NCBI RefSeq assembly: GCF_022664535.1
Contig: NZ_JAKUJY010000008.1
Span: 114,786 to 178,785, forward strand
Reading direction: 5' to 3'
DNA: 64,000 nucleotides
From: Sphingobium trunci
Lineage (GTDB): Bacteria; Pseudomonadota; Alphaproteobacteria; Sphingomonadales; Sphingomonadaceae
A model generated the notes under the pieces. It made no database searches, was not told the origin of the DNA, and worked only from the letters and a program-made list of their open reading frames with translations. Shown piece by piece: positions 55,968-64,000 of this stretch (positions are counted from its first letter, which is position 1; each line of letters begins with the position of its first letter). A program made the translations under genes and the position numbers.

Positions 55968-58004
55968 TCAGCCCTTGAAGGTGAAGCCGATCCACAGCGT
56001 GCGCGGCGTGCCCAGATCGATGGAACCGCCCGCATTGCGGGTGACGACCTGCTCATCGAACAGATTTTCGCCCCGCGCGACGAGCGTCAGCCCGTGGCCG
56101 AGCGGCAGCCGGGCCACCGCATCGACGGTCAGGGCATCGGGCAGCGCATCCGTCTGCAGATCATCCTCATATTGCTTGCGGACATAGCGTAGCGTGGCGG
56201 AAAGGGCCGGCCCCCGTTCCGGTTCCCAGGCCAGGGTGGCGCTGGCGGCGTGGGCGGGCGTCTGGGCCGGGCGCAGGCCGTCGAAATCGCGTCCCGGCGC
56301 ATGGACCCGGCTGTGGCTGTAGGCGTAGGAGGCCGAGAGCAGGAAATCCCCGGCCCGTGCATTGGCGGTCAGTTCGACGCCGCTGGCGGTGATGCGGTCG
56401 ACATTCTGCCGTTGCCGGTAGATGCCCGTCACGGTGCCGACCAGCGGGAAGACCCCGCCGGTGCGGGAGACGGTGACGTTCGCGATCGCATTGTCCAGCA
56501 TGTTGCGGAACAGGGTGACGCCCAGATGGACCGGCCCCAGCGCCAGATCGGCCCCCGCCTCATAGCCCTTGAGCCGTTCGGGCCGCAGCGCCGCATTGGG
56601 ACCGGTCGCGTCCGCGCCCACGCGGAAGGGCCGGTACAGTTCGTTGAGCGTCGGCAGGCGAAAGCCGGTATAGGCCGCGCCGCGCAGCGCCACCCCCTCG
56701 CCGATCCGGTAGAGCGCGCCCGCCCGGCCGGAAAACTGCCAGTCGGACCGGTCGGGAAAGGCCGCGTTCAAGGTTGCCCTGCCCGCGCCATTGGCCTGGC
56801 GGAAGAAGCCGTTGCTGATCGTCCAGCGATCGGCCCGCGCACCGCCGGTCAGCACCAGCCTGCCCAGCGTCCAGTCGTCCTCGGCGAAGAAACCGGTCGT
56901 CATCTGATCGCCACCGGCGTGGCGGCGTGCCGTCACGGCGCCGGACGCGGCATAGGCATCCTCAAACATGTCGCCCGTGGCGATCCGGCTGTCGGCGCCC
57001 AGCCGCAGGACATGATCCGGCCCCACGGGCGGGCGCAGCTCGATCTTGCCGCCGATGCCGGTGGAAGGCGTGTTGCGCTGGTCGAGGGAGATGCGGGAGG
57101 TGGTGGGTGTCGCCACGACGACGATGTTGGAGAAGTTGCGGGCCTGGATATAGGCCAGCGCGTCCACCTGCCACGCGCCGCGCGAGACGAAACGGATGCT
57201 GGCGTCCTGCCCCTCGCTCATGCTGTCGGCGCCCTTGAAGCGCAGCGTGCGGTCGTCATGGAACAGGGTACCGCGAAACTGGATTTCCGCCGTGGCCGAG
57301 AGCGGCGCGACGGCGCGCAGATTGGCCGACCAGCCGTCATAGGCGGCCGGAACGGTGGCCGCGACGCGCTGGTCCCCGGGCGTGGTCTGGAAACCGTCGG
57401 CCCGGTCCCAGCGGCCGGAAAGCGAGACATAGCCGCCGCCCAGATCCGGCGTCAGGCTGGCGGCCAATTCGGTCGCGTCGCTGCTGCCGTAGAAGGCGCT
57501 TGCCCCCAAGACCGGAAGCTGATCGCGCGTGGCGCTGGCGAGTTCGATCGTCCCCGCCACCGCCCCCGCCCCGAACGCGCCGACCCCGCCACCGCGCGTC
57601 ACGCGGACGGCGGAAAGCCGGTCGGGCACCAGGGCGCTGAAGGGGATATAGCCGAAAAAGGGGTCGGCCATCGGCACGCCGTCCAGCAGCACCAGCGTCC
57701 GGCTCGACGCATTGCCGCCCAGGGCGCGCAGCGTCGCCCCCTGCGCCGAGGGATTGGCCGAGCGGCTGTCGGAACGGCGGAACTGCTGGAAACCGGCGAC
57801 ATCGCCCAGCACGCTTTCGATCCGGCCGGAGGCGCTGTCGGTCAGGCGATCCCGATCGATCAGCACCGATCCGTAGGCGGCCGTTCCTGGCGACTGGGAC
57901 AGCCCCTCCCCCGTCACGACGATGCGGTCCACATCGGGCGCGTCCGTATCGGCCCATGCCATGGCCGGAACGGCCGCCAGCGCGAAGGACAGAAGATATT
58001 TCAT
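55968..58004 (-). CDS. TonB-dependent receptor (BtuB-like), complete
   Basis: 678 residues. Signal peptide MKYLLSFALAAVPAMAWA, TonB box-like DRIVVTGEG, plug domain (VLIDRDRLTDSASGRIESVL, VLLDGVPMADPFFGYIP) and a large barrel follow. The last residues are TLWIGFTFKG, not the usual terminal aromatic, which is atypical. Ligand unknown; the neighbour nuclease hints at nucleotide or phosphate scavenging. Confidence 0.92.
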   Translation of the reverse strand: MKYLLSFALAAVPAMAWADTDAPDVDRIVVTGEGLSQSPGTAAYGSVLIDRDRLTDSASGRIESVLGDVAGFQQFRRSDSRSANPSAQGATLRALGGNASSRTLVLLDGVPMADPFFGYIPFSALVPDRLSAVRVTRGGGVGAFGAGAVAGTIELASATRDQLPVLGASAFYGSSDATELAASLTPDLGGGYVSLSGRWDRADGFQTTPGDQRVAATVPAAYDGWSANLRAVAPLSATAEIQFRGTLFHDDRTLRFKGADSMSEGQDASIRFVSRGAWQVDALAYIQARNFSNIVVVATPTTSRISLDQRNTPSTGIGGKIELRPPVGPDHVLRLGADSRIATGDMFEDAYAASGAVTARRHAGGDQMTTGFFAEDDWTLGRLVLTGGARADRWTISNGFFRQANGAGRATLNAAFPDRSDWQFSGRAGALYRIGEGVALRGAAYTGFRLPTLNELYRPFRVGADATGPNAALRPERLKGYEAGADLALGPVHLGVTLFRNMLDNAIANVTVSRTGGVFPLVGTVTGIYRQRQNVDRITASGVELTANARAGDFLLSASYAYSHSRVHAPGRDFDGLRPAQTPAHAASATLAWEPERGPALSATLRYVRKQYEDDLQTDALPDALTVDAVARLPLGHGLTLVARGENLFDEQVVTRNAGGSIDLGTPRTLWIGFTFKG

Positions 58005-58044
58005 GGCGCCCTCCCCCTTTTTCCTCTCCTGATGCAGCAGGGGA

Positions 58045-58150
58045 CTTGAGCATCATCCGATCAAGCTGATCGGATGATGCTCCATTTGTCCTTGGTTTTC
58101 CGCATTTTCCGAGCCAGCAGGTGATGCCACCTGCTTCGAAAATGCTCTAG
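58045..58150. repeat. 98-bp double-hairpin repeat, copy 4 (reverse orientation)
   Basis: Interior 58049-58146. Edges CTTG (58045-58048) and CTAG (58147-58150). It lies between the TonB receptor start and the paoC stop and does not touch a stop codon. Confidence 0.9.
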
Positions 58151-58169
58151 GGTTGCGGCCGAAGAACTG

Positions 58170-60386
58170 TCAAGCGACCCTATGGCCGCTTGACGCGCCC
58201 AATATCCTGTCAATCGTCAGCGGATAATCGCGCAGGCGAATCCCGGTAGCGTTGTAGATCGCATTGGCGACCGCCGCGCCCGCGCCGCAAATGCCCAACT
58301 CGCCGACCCCCTTCGCCTTCATCGGCGAACTCTTGTCGTCCAGTTCCTCAACGAACAGCACATCCTGTTCGGGGATGTCGGCATGGACCGGCACCAGATA
58401 TTCGGCCATGTCGTGATTGACGAAGAAGCCGAAGCGCTTGTCCACCACCAGTTCCTCCATCAGCGCCGCGCCCGCGCCCATCGTCATCGCGCCGATCACC
58501 TGGCTGCGCGCCGATTTGGGGTTGAGGATGCGCCCGGCGGCAAAGGCCCCGCCCATGCGGCGGATGCGCACTTCGGCGGTGTCGATATCCACGCCCACCT
58601 CGCAGAAGTGCGCGCCGAAGGTGGCCTGGGCATAGCGTTTGGCAAGGTCGCCATAATCCATGCTGTCTTCCGCCCACAGCCCCTCGCGGCCGGCCAGCTG
58701 CGCCAGCGGCTGCGACTGGTTGCCCAGCCGCACCAGCCCATCCTCGAACAGCGCCTTGTCGGCCGGGAAGCCCGCCTTTTCCGCCAGCTTCGTCCGCAGA
58801 GCGGCGGCGGCGGCATAAACGCCCGCGGTGGAGCTGTTGGCGCCCCATTGCCCGCCGGAACCGGCCGATACCGGAAAGCGGCTGTCGCCCAGCCGAACCG
58901 TCACCGCATCCAGCGGCACGCCCAGCATTTCCGCCGCCGTCTGGGCAAGGATGGTGTAGCTGCCGGTGCCGATGTCGGTCATGTCGGTTTCGACGATCAC
59001 CCGCCCCCCGGCATCGACGCCGATGCGCGCGCCCGATTTCATCACCAGATTGTTGCGGAAGGCCGTGGCCACCCCCATGCCGATCCGCCAGCGCCCGTCC
59101 CGCACCTGTCCCGGTTTCGGGTTGCGCCGGTTCCAGCCGAAGCGTTCCGCGCCCAGCCGCAGGCATTCCACCAGCTTGCGGCTGGAAAAGGGGCGCTGCG
59201 GCCCGGCCTCCGGATCATATTGCACATCGTTGCGGATGCGCAGTTCGACCGGATCGACGCCGCAGGCTTCGGCCAGTTCGTCCATGGCGGCTTCCAGCGC
59301 CAGCAGGCCGACCGCTTCGCCCGGCGCGCGCATCGCATTGCCCTCCGGCAGGTCCAGCACCGCCAGCCGGTGCGCGGTCAGCCGGTTGGCGCCGCGATAG
59401 AGCAGGCGGGTCTGCTGCGCCGCCGTCTCCGCGCCGCCGCCGGGCAGGTCGCCGGACCAGACCTCATGGGCGATGGCGTCGATCACGCCATTGCTGTCCG
59501 CGCCGATCCGGATGCGCTGGATCGTCGCGGGGCGATGGGTGGTGTTGTTGGGGATTTGCGGCCGGGCCAGCGCGACCTTGACCGGGCGGCCGACCTGCCG
59601 GGCGCCCAGGGCCGCCAGCAGCGCGTCGGCGCGCAGGAACAGCTTGGCGCCGAAGCCGCCGCCGATAAAGGGCGCGACGATCCGGACGTTTTCCTTGGGG
59701 ATTTTGAGCGTCGTCGCGATTTCGCCGACATTCCAGGCCACCATCTGGTTGGCGGTCCAGAGCGTCAGCCTGTCGCCGTTCCAGGATGCCGTGGTGGCGT
59801 GAGGCTCCAGCATGGCGTGGCTCTGGTCCGGGGTGGTGTAGCTCTGGTCGATCTTCACCGCCGCTTTGGCGAAGGCGCCGTCGAAATCGCCGACCCTGGT
59901 GTCCGCCGGGCCACCGAAGCCGCCGGAGGGCGGCGCCGCCCGGTCGCGCTCCGCCGCCAGGTCGAAGCGACCCTTGTCCGGGGCATAATCGATGCGCACC
60001 AGCCGGGCCGCGTCGCGGGCATTTTCCAGCGTGTCGGCGATCACCAGCGCCACCGCCTGTTCATAATGTTCGATCTGCGGACCGCCCAGCAGATGGGCGG
60101 TGTTCATATCGCCCTTGCCCAGCGGACCGGCATTCTGATGGGTGACGATGCCCAGCACGCCCGGCGCGGCCTGCGCCGCGCGCAGGTCCATGGCGCTGAT
60201 CCGGCCCTTGGCGATGGCGGAACCGACGATCCAGCCATAGACGGCATTGGGCGCGGCGTCGTGCCGCTCATAGGCATAGGGGGCGGTGCCGGTCACCTTG
60301 GCGGCGCCGTCGATCCGGTCGTGGGGAATGCCGATGACGCGGCCCCGGTCGATCGGGTTGGTGGTGGCGGGGCTGTCGAACTTCAT
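58170..60386 (-). CDS. paoC: Aldehyde oxidoreductase molybdenum subunit (PaoC type)
   Basis: 738 residues. It begins RVIGIPHDRIDGAAKVTGTA as in the xanthine oxidase molybdenum family; IVAPFIGGGFGAKLFLRADA and the catalytic Glu region KGVGELGICGAGAAVANAI near the C-terminus are present. With PaoA and PaoB it forms a periplasmic enzyme that oxidises aromatic and aliphatic aldehydes using a molybdopterin cytosine dinucleotide cofactor. The usual chaperone gene paoD is not seen next to it. Confidence 0.9.
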   Translation of the reverse strand: MKFDSPATTNPIDRGRVIGIPHDRIDGAAKVTGTAPYAYERHDAAPNAVYGWIVGSAIAKGRISAMDLRAAQAAPGVLGIVTHQNAGPLGKGDMNTAHLLGGPQIEHYEQAVALVIADTLENARDAARLVRIDYAPDKGRFDLAAERDRAAPPSGGFGGPADTRVGDFDGAFAKAAVKIDQSYTTPDQSHAMLEPHATTASWNGDRLTLWTANQMVAWNVGEIATTLKIPKENVRIVAPFIGGGFGAKLFLRADALLAALGARQVGRPVKVALARPQIPNNTTHRPATIQRIRIGADSNGVIDAIAHEVWSGDLPGGGAETAAQQTRLLYRGANRLTAHRLAVLDLPEGNAMRAPGEAVGLLALEAAMDELAEACGVDPVELRIRNDVQYDPEAGPQRPFSSRKLVECLRLGAERFGWNRRNPKPGQVRDGRWRIGMGVATAFRNNLVMKSGARIGVDAGGRVIVETDMTDIGTGSYTILAQTAAEMLGVPLDAVTVRLGDSRFPVSAGSGGQWGANSSTAGVYAAAAALRTKLAEKAGFPADKALFEDGLVRLGNQSQPLAQLAGREGLWAEDSMDYGDLAKRYAQATFGAHFCEVGVDIDTAEVRIRRMGGAFAAGRILNPKSARSQVIGAMTMGAGAALMEELVVDKRFGFFVNHDMAEYLVPVHADIPEQDVLFVEELDDKSSPMKAKGVGELGICGAGAAVANAIYNATGIRLRDYPLTIDRILGASSGHRVA

Positions 60387-60389
60387 GGC

Positions 60390-61340
60390 TCAAGCCTCCT
60401 TCTGCCGGTAGATCGACGCGAGCGTCTGGGCGGTGAGTTGCTGTTTGAACGCATTCTGGGCGGTGGGTGTGGCACCCGCCAGCGCCGCTTCGGCCACGGC
60501 CCTGGCGCCTCGGGACGCGGCGGCGTCGGCCTCCGCGACGCGCCAGGGTTTCGCCGCGATGCCGCCGAAGGCGAAGCGGGCCTTGCCGTCTCCCCCGAAT
60601 ATCGCCGCCACCGACACCAGCGCGAAGGCATAGGAGGCACGGTCGCGGACCTTGCGATAGACATGGGTACCACCGAGCGGCCTGGGCAGGGTGACGGCGG
60701 TGATGAGCTCGCCGGGCTTCAGCGCGGTCTCGACATGGGGAGTGGCGCCGGGCAGCGTATGGAAATCCGCGATCGGAATGGCGCGGCGGCCGCCGTCGGC
60801 GCCCACCGTCTCCACGCTGGCGTCGAGCAGGCGCAGCGCCACCGCCATGTCGGAGGGATGCTGGGCGATGCAGGCGTCGCTGGTGCCAAGGATGGCGAGG
60901 CTGCGGCTGATGCCCTTCATCGCGCCGCAGCCGCTGCCGGGCTGGCGCTTGTTGCAGGGCATGCGGGTGTCGTAGAAATAGGGGCAGCGGGTACGCTGGA
61001 GCAGGTTGCCGCCCGTCGTCGCCTTGTTGCGGAGCTGCCCCGAAGCGCCCGCGAGCAGCGCGCGGCTCAACACCGCATAGTCGCGGCGCACGGCCTTGTC
61101 CGCGGCGAGATCGGTATTGCGAACGAGCGCGCCGATGCGCAGCCCGCCCTCTTCCGTCTTCTCGATCCGGTCGAGGCCGAGATGGTTGACGTCGATCAGA
61201 TGGGACGGCGTCTCGATCTGGAGCTTCATCAGGTCCAGCAAATTGGTGCCGCCCGCGATGAAACGCGCGCCCTGGGTGGCGGCGGCGGCCTTTGCGGCTT
61301 CCTCGACACTGGCGGGGCGGCTGTAGGTGAAGGGCTTCAT
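60390..61340 (-). CDS. paoB: Aldehyde oxidoreductase FAD subunit (PaoB type)
   Basis: 316 residues from the ATG at 61340. The FAD motif is [15 protein letters not shown]. Four Cys in [21 protein letters not shown] and [12 protein letters not shown] fit the extra [4Fe-4S] cluster of PaoB and 4-hydroxybenzoyl-CoA reductase. Start overlaps paoA stop (ATGA); paoC follows after 3 bp, so the three form an operon. Confidence 0.9.
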   Translation of the reverse strand: MKPFTYSRPASVEEAAKAAAATQGARFIAGGTNLLDLMKLQIETPSHLIDVNHLGLDRIEKTEEGGLRIGALVRNTDLAADKAVRRDYAVLSRALLAGASGQLRNKATTGGNLLQRTRCPYFYDTRMPCNKRQPGSGCGAMKGISRSLAILGTSDACIAQHPSDMAVALRLLDASVETVGADGGRRAIPIADFHTLPGATPHVETALKPGELITAVTLPRPLGGTHVYRKVRDRASYAFALVSVAAIFGGDGKARFAFGGIAAKPWRVAEADAAASRGARAVAEAALAGATPTAQNAFKQQLTAQTLASIYRQKEA

Positions 61341-61978
61341 GCCTGCTTCTCCCCGGCGCATTCGCGAATCGCGGCGATGATGTTGGGATAGGCGGCGCAG
61401 CGGCAGATATTGCCGCTCATCCTCTCGCGCACCTCCGCATCGGAAAAGGCGACATGGTCGAGATCTTCGGTCGCATGGCTGGGAATGCCCGCCTCGATCT
61501 CCTCCAGCACGGCGACCGCCGAACAGATCTGGCCCGGCGTGCAATAGCCGCATTGATAGCCGTCATGGGTGATGAAGGCGCGCTGCATCGGGTGCAGCTT
61601 TTCCGGCGTGCCGAGCCCTTCGACGGTGGTGACGGACTCACCGTCATGCATGACGGCCAGGGTCAGGCAGCTGTTGATCCGCCGCCCCTCGACCATCACC
61701 GTGCAGGCGCCGCACTGGCCATGGTCGCACCCCTTCTTCGTTCCGGTGAGGTGCAGATGTTCGCGCAGCGCATCGAGCAGGGTCGTGCGCGGATCGAGCT
61801 GAAGATGCACTTCGCGGCCATTCACGGTGAAACTCACGGCGTTCATCGGCGCTCCTTCCTGGCGAGCTGGAGCAGGACCGGCAGGCGCGGCCTGCGCCTG
61901 CCCCAGCAGGGGAACAGCGGTTGCGACGGCAGCGCCGCCGCGAAGCAGGCTGCGGCGCGTCCATTGGTCGGCTGTCAT
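61337..61978 (-). CDS. paoA: Aldehyde oxidoreductase 2Fe-2S subunit with Tat signal (PaoA type)
   Basis: 213 residues from the ATG at 61978. The start [15 protein letters not shown] carries the twin-arginine motif TRRSLLRG, then a signal ending QAQA, so the folded complex is exported by Tat. The two [2Fe-2S] sites are CDHGQCGAC and [10 protein letters not shown] with CRCAAYPN. First gene of the paoABC operon. Confidence 0.92.
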   Translation of the reverse strand: MTADQWTRRSLLRGGAAVATAVPLLGQAQAAPAGPAPARQEGAPMNAVSFTVNGREVHLQLDPRTTLLDALREHLHLTGTKKGCDHGQCGACTVMVEGRRINSCLTLAVMHDGESVTTVEGLGTPEKLHPMQRAFITHDGYQCGYCTPGQICSAVAVLEEIEAGIPSHATEDLDHVAFSDAEVRERMSGNICRCAAYPNIIAAIRECAGEKQA

Positions 61979-62231
61979 GGCGGCACTTCTCCTCAGTCCC
62001 AATGCGATACGAAGCGGACGGCAATTATATCCATCGTCCTGCCGAATGGGCGCAGGGAAAGTAACAGATAGCCGTTCAACGCCAAGCGATTAAGGTGCGG
62101 CGGCCCGGCGGCGGGGAAAGATCGCGGCGGGGAGAAAAATGAGTTTTCTGCAAATTCCCGCTTGCCGAGGTGCAAAGCCGCTGCTAGTTGCCCCCCACCC
62201 GCCGAGAGGGAGACTTCCTCCGGCCGCCAGA

Positions 62232-62306
62232 GCGGGCGTAGCTCAGGGGTAGAGCACAACCTTGCCAAGGTTGGGGTCGAGGGTTCGAATCCCTTCGCCC
62301 GCTCCA
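62232..62306 (+). tRNA. tRNA-Gly (anticodon GCC), likely attachment site
   Basis: 75 nt with encoded CCA: GCGGGCG/CGCCCGC acceptor, anticodon loop ttGCCaa, T arm gaggg-TTCGAAT-ccctt. Everything after it looks foreign, so its 3' end may be the att site of an integrated element. Confidence 0.96.
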
Positions 62307-62615
62307 GAATTCATAAGAAAATCAATAAATTACAGGAGTGGGCCGAGGCCCAATTTTTGCTGATTTCTTGTGGGCGACCACCGGGCGACCACGCATTGCG
62401 GGTGCGTTGGCGTATTTGACAGTCTTTTAACGTTGAGTTCTGTCCCGCGGGGTAAGCCTTCCCCTGCGCTTGAGCCTCGCTTCACGAATCTCAAGCGACC
62501 CCTTCTACGGGGCTGCGCCCCGTAACGCCCGATAGAGTAAGAGCGCGGCCGGTTGGCCGTGACGGGTTGAGCGTCACGAGAGAGGCTCGGGACCGACCCG
62601 TCGCGGAGAATCGCG
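62307..62615. other. ardC leader region with hairpins, no protein gene
   Basis: Contains the repeated gggcgaccac (around 62375-62391), a perfect TACGGGG-ctgcg-CCCCGTA hairpin (62506-62524) and a CGTGACG/CGTCACG hairpin (62558-62578). No frame resembles a protein. Confidence 0.6.
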
Positions 62616-62802
62616 ATGGCCTATGCACGCACCCACCGTTCCGCGGGTGAGCGGACCGACCTCTACGAACAGATCACCAACCGGATCATCGCCGAACTGG
62701 AAGCCGGCCGCGTCCCCTGGGTCCAGCCCTGGGGTTCGTCTGCCGCGAGCATCGGCATGCCCTACAATGCCGTCAGTGATCGGCGATACAGCGGCATCAA
62801 CG
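62616..62802 (+). pseudogene. ardC: ardC, 5' exon interrupted by a group II intron
   Basis: 62 codons, MAYARTHRSAGERTDLYEQI onward to DRRYSGIN, matching the ssDNA-binding N-terminal domain of ArdC (DUF1738 family) antirestriction proteins. The frame stops matching at the first base of codon 63, where GTGCG begins the intron. If the intron splices, the gene may be functional; the 3' exon is outside the window. A longer open frame to 63251 is read-through into intron sequence. GGAGA precedes the ATG. Confidence 0.8.
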
Positions 62803-64000
62803 GTGCGCCGTGTCGGCGCGAGAAGAAGGAGGTATCGAATGAACGATCAGGTTCGCTGGTAATGACCTGTATCCACCGGACTAACCTCGGCCAGAAATGG
62901 CTGCGACCTCGAAAGAGGCGGGGGACAACAGCATGTCCGGAAAAGGCCCAAAGCGTCGAAGCCATTTGTGGCGCGGCGGGTCAGGATAAGACGTGCATGG
63001 CGAAAGCTATACTGCCTGAACCCCAGTTTGCAGCGACTTACACCCGCAGTGGTGCCGTAGAATGGCTGACACGGCACATCGGACGGTCGGAAAGTGCGAC
63101 GTTTATACTTTCCGCGAGCCGGTCCTCCGACGTTGAGAGGCCCGGTCTACCAGCTCGTCCGACGCATCCTCTGTATGGAGGGGCAAGTGAACGAACGGGG
63201 CGCCTAAACACGTCGAAACCTCTCACTCGCGTAAATACGGGATCGCCTTAACAGGACGGCTTCGCCGGACCTGCATGGCGACGGAGCCGTCATAGTACTC
63301 GAATGCCCGGCGTAACGGCCGGGACAGTCGCCGGGCGACCGGCGGACGATCGATGCGATAAGCACGGGGCGACCCGCGTGAAACGCCCACCGATCGGGGG
63401 AAGGGCGGCAGCTTCCACGATCCGAACGACTCTGACGGGGGCGTGCTAATGCTGCCGGAAACCGTCGAAAAGGCAATCGGATCACTCCCGACCGTGGTGC
63501 GGTCGGGCCGGCGGGCCAATGGTCTGTTCCGCCTGATGAAAAGCCCGTCCCTCTGGGATCAGGCCTATCTGAAGGTCGCCGCCAACAAGGGGGCGATGAC
63601 CCCGGGCATCGATGGACGAACGTTCGACGGCTACTCGCCCGAGAAGGTCCGCTCCATCATTGCTCGGCTATCGGACGGATCATATAAGCCCGCTGCTGTA
63701 CGTCGTGTCTTGATACCCAAGTCCGACGGTCGCATGCGACCGCTCGGCATACCGACCACGGAGGACAGACTTGTCCAAGAGGTGGTCAGGATCGTGCTCA
63801 ACCAGATCTACGAGCCCATCTTCCATGATGCGAGCCACGGGTTCCGGGAAGGTCGGTCCTGCCACACTGCGCTGAAAACCATCGGTGCGGTCTGGACGGG
63901 CGTCAAATGGTTGGTGGACGTCGATGTTGTCAGCTTCTTCGACAATATCGATCACGCCGTTCTCCTGCGCCTACTCGAAAAGCGGATCGAGGATCCACGC
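62803..64000 (+). mobile_element. Group II intron, 5' part (runs off window)
   Basis: It starts with the consensus GTGCG at 62803. The last six exon bases TCAACG (62797-62802, IBS1) are perfectly complementary to CGTTGA at 63131-63136 (EBS1 candidate) in the expected domain I region. The segment ggagccgtcatagtactc near 63283-63300 resembles the domain III strand of bacterial introns. About 650 nt of structured RNA precede the ORF. EBS2 was not identified. Confidence 0.88.
63449..64000 (+). CDS. ltrA: Group II intron reverse transcriptase/maturase, N-terminal part
   Basis: 184 residues to the window end, open at the 3' side. It reads TPGIDGRTFDGYSPEKV, then VRRVLIPKSDGRMRPLGIPT (RT1), DRLVQEVVRIVLNQIYEP (RT2), HGFREGRSCHTAL and VDVDVVSFFDNIDH (RT3, with the first catalytic Asp). 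The YADD box and the maturase/X and En domains lie beyond the window. It promotes splicing of the intron and reverse transcription during retrohoming. Confidence 0.93.
   Translation, partial: MLPETVEKAIGSLPTVVRSGRRANGLFRLMKSPSLWDQAYLKVAANKGAMTPGIDGRTFDGYSPEKVRSIIARLSDGSYKPAAVRRVLIPKSDGRMRPLGIPTTEDRLVQEVVRIVLNQIYEPIFHDASHGFREGRSCHTALKTIGAVWTGVKWLVDVDVVSFFDNIDHAVLLRLLEKRIEDPR

Larger units (their letters stand above)
62307..64000 (+). mobile_element. Left end of a putative integrated conjugative or plasmid-derived element
   Basis: Begins at the 3' end of tRNA-Gly. Base composition drops at 62307-62340, and the first genes are ardC and a group II intron, typical of mobile DNA. No integrase is seen in the first 1.7 kb, and the element runs out of the window. 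Confidence 0.5.

Noticed and set aside
58383..61391. 1002-codon plus-strand frame
   Set aside because: Antisense to paoB and paoC; stop-poor because of GC-rich codon bias, His/Arg-rich with no family motif.
62803..63251. Extension of the ardC frame for 149 more codons
   Set aside because: This is read-through into intron RNA sequence; it lacks similarity to ArdC after codon 62.

Overview
The window is GC-rich chromosomal DNA of an alphaproteobacterium, most likely a sphingomonad (Sphingobium/Sphingomonas type). The reasons are the TonB-dependent receptors, a crtY-crtI-crtB carotenoid cluster, the gene orders lptB-rpoN, serC-serA-hisZ-purA and pdxH/dnaJ-yihY-fabI-aroC, and short REP-like repeats between genes. 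Species cannot be fixed from the sequence alone. Most of it is ordinary housekeeping DNA; only the last 1.7 kb looks foreign.

Layout. 1-1.9 kb: 3' end of a TonB-dependent receptor and a secreted dual-specificity-type phosphatase. 2.1-9.5 kb: lptB, rpoN, a class IV PLP aminotransferase, a MarR-type regulator, tRNA-Val, a zinc-finger protein, tldD and a DUF924 protein. 9.6-11.5 kb: a sigma-54 promoter driving the PII gene and amtB. 11.5-15.9 kb (minus strand): crtY, crtI, a LOG-family gene, crtB. 15.98-17.3 kb: a cobalt/nickel resistance pair dmeR-dmeF with its operator. 17.5-24.3 kb: glycine-zipper protein, flavoprotein, phosphatase, recQ, serine hydrolase, PhzF-like protein. 24.5-28.6 kb (minus): a possible small RNA, then aroC, fabI, yihY and dnaJ-like genes. 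28.7-33.8 kb: pdxH, a dicarboxylate symporter, a bestrophin, a Pr6Pr membrane protein, an FMN reductase. 33.9-40.4 kb (minus): purA, hisZ, serA, serC, with an alpha/beta hydrolase on the other strand. 40.6-50.7 kb: extensin-like lipoprotein, a second LOG protein, a lipoprotein subtilase with a C-terminal barrel-like region, HAD phosphatase, dapD, an Atm1-type exporter, TerC, an Ala-rich secreted protein, a thioesterase. 50.7-58.0 kb: oligopeptidase B-like and aminopeptidase P-like peptidases, tRNA-Thr, an S1/P1 nuclease and a second TonB receptor. 58.2-62.0 kb (minus): a Tat-exported molybdenum aldehyde oxidoreductase, paoABC. 62.2 kb to the end: tRNA-Gly followed by what looks like an integrated element, starting with an ardC antirestriction gene interrupted after codon 62 by a group II intron whose reverse transcriptase runs off the window.

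How the parts connect. RpoN is encoded here and the glnK-amtB promoter matches its -24/-12 consensus, so nitrogen control is partly visible within one window. DmeR has the His/Cys/His/His ligand set of RcnR-type sensors and an AT-rich inverted repeat around a G tract overlaps its own promoter and start codon. Serine, histidine and purine genes are clustered on one strand.

The least expected structure is a family of 98-bp double-hairpin repeats, each bounded by CTAG or a near match, whose edges coincide with the TAG stop codons of four genes, two of them convergent and split by one copy; a related 102-bp element does the same for a fifth gene. I did not find a complete new defence or biosynthetic system; the strongest lead for new biology at the right edge is the intron-split ardC at the start of an element that continues outside the window.
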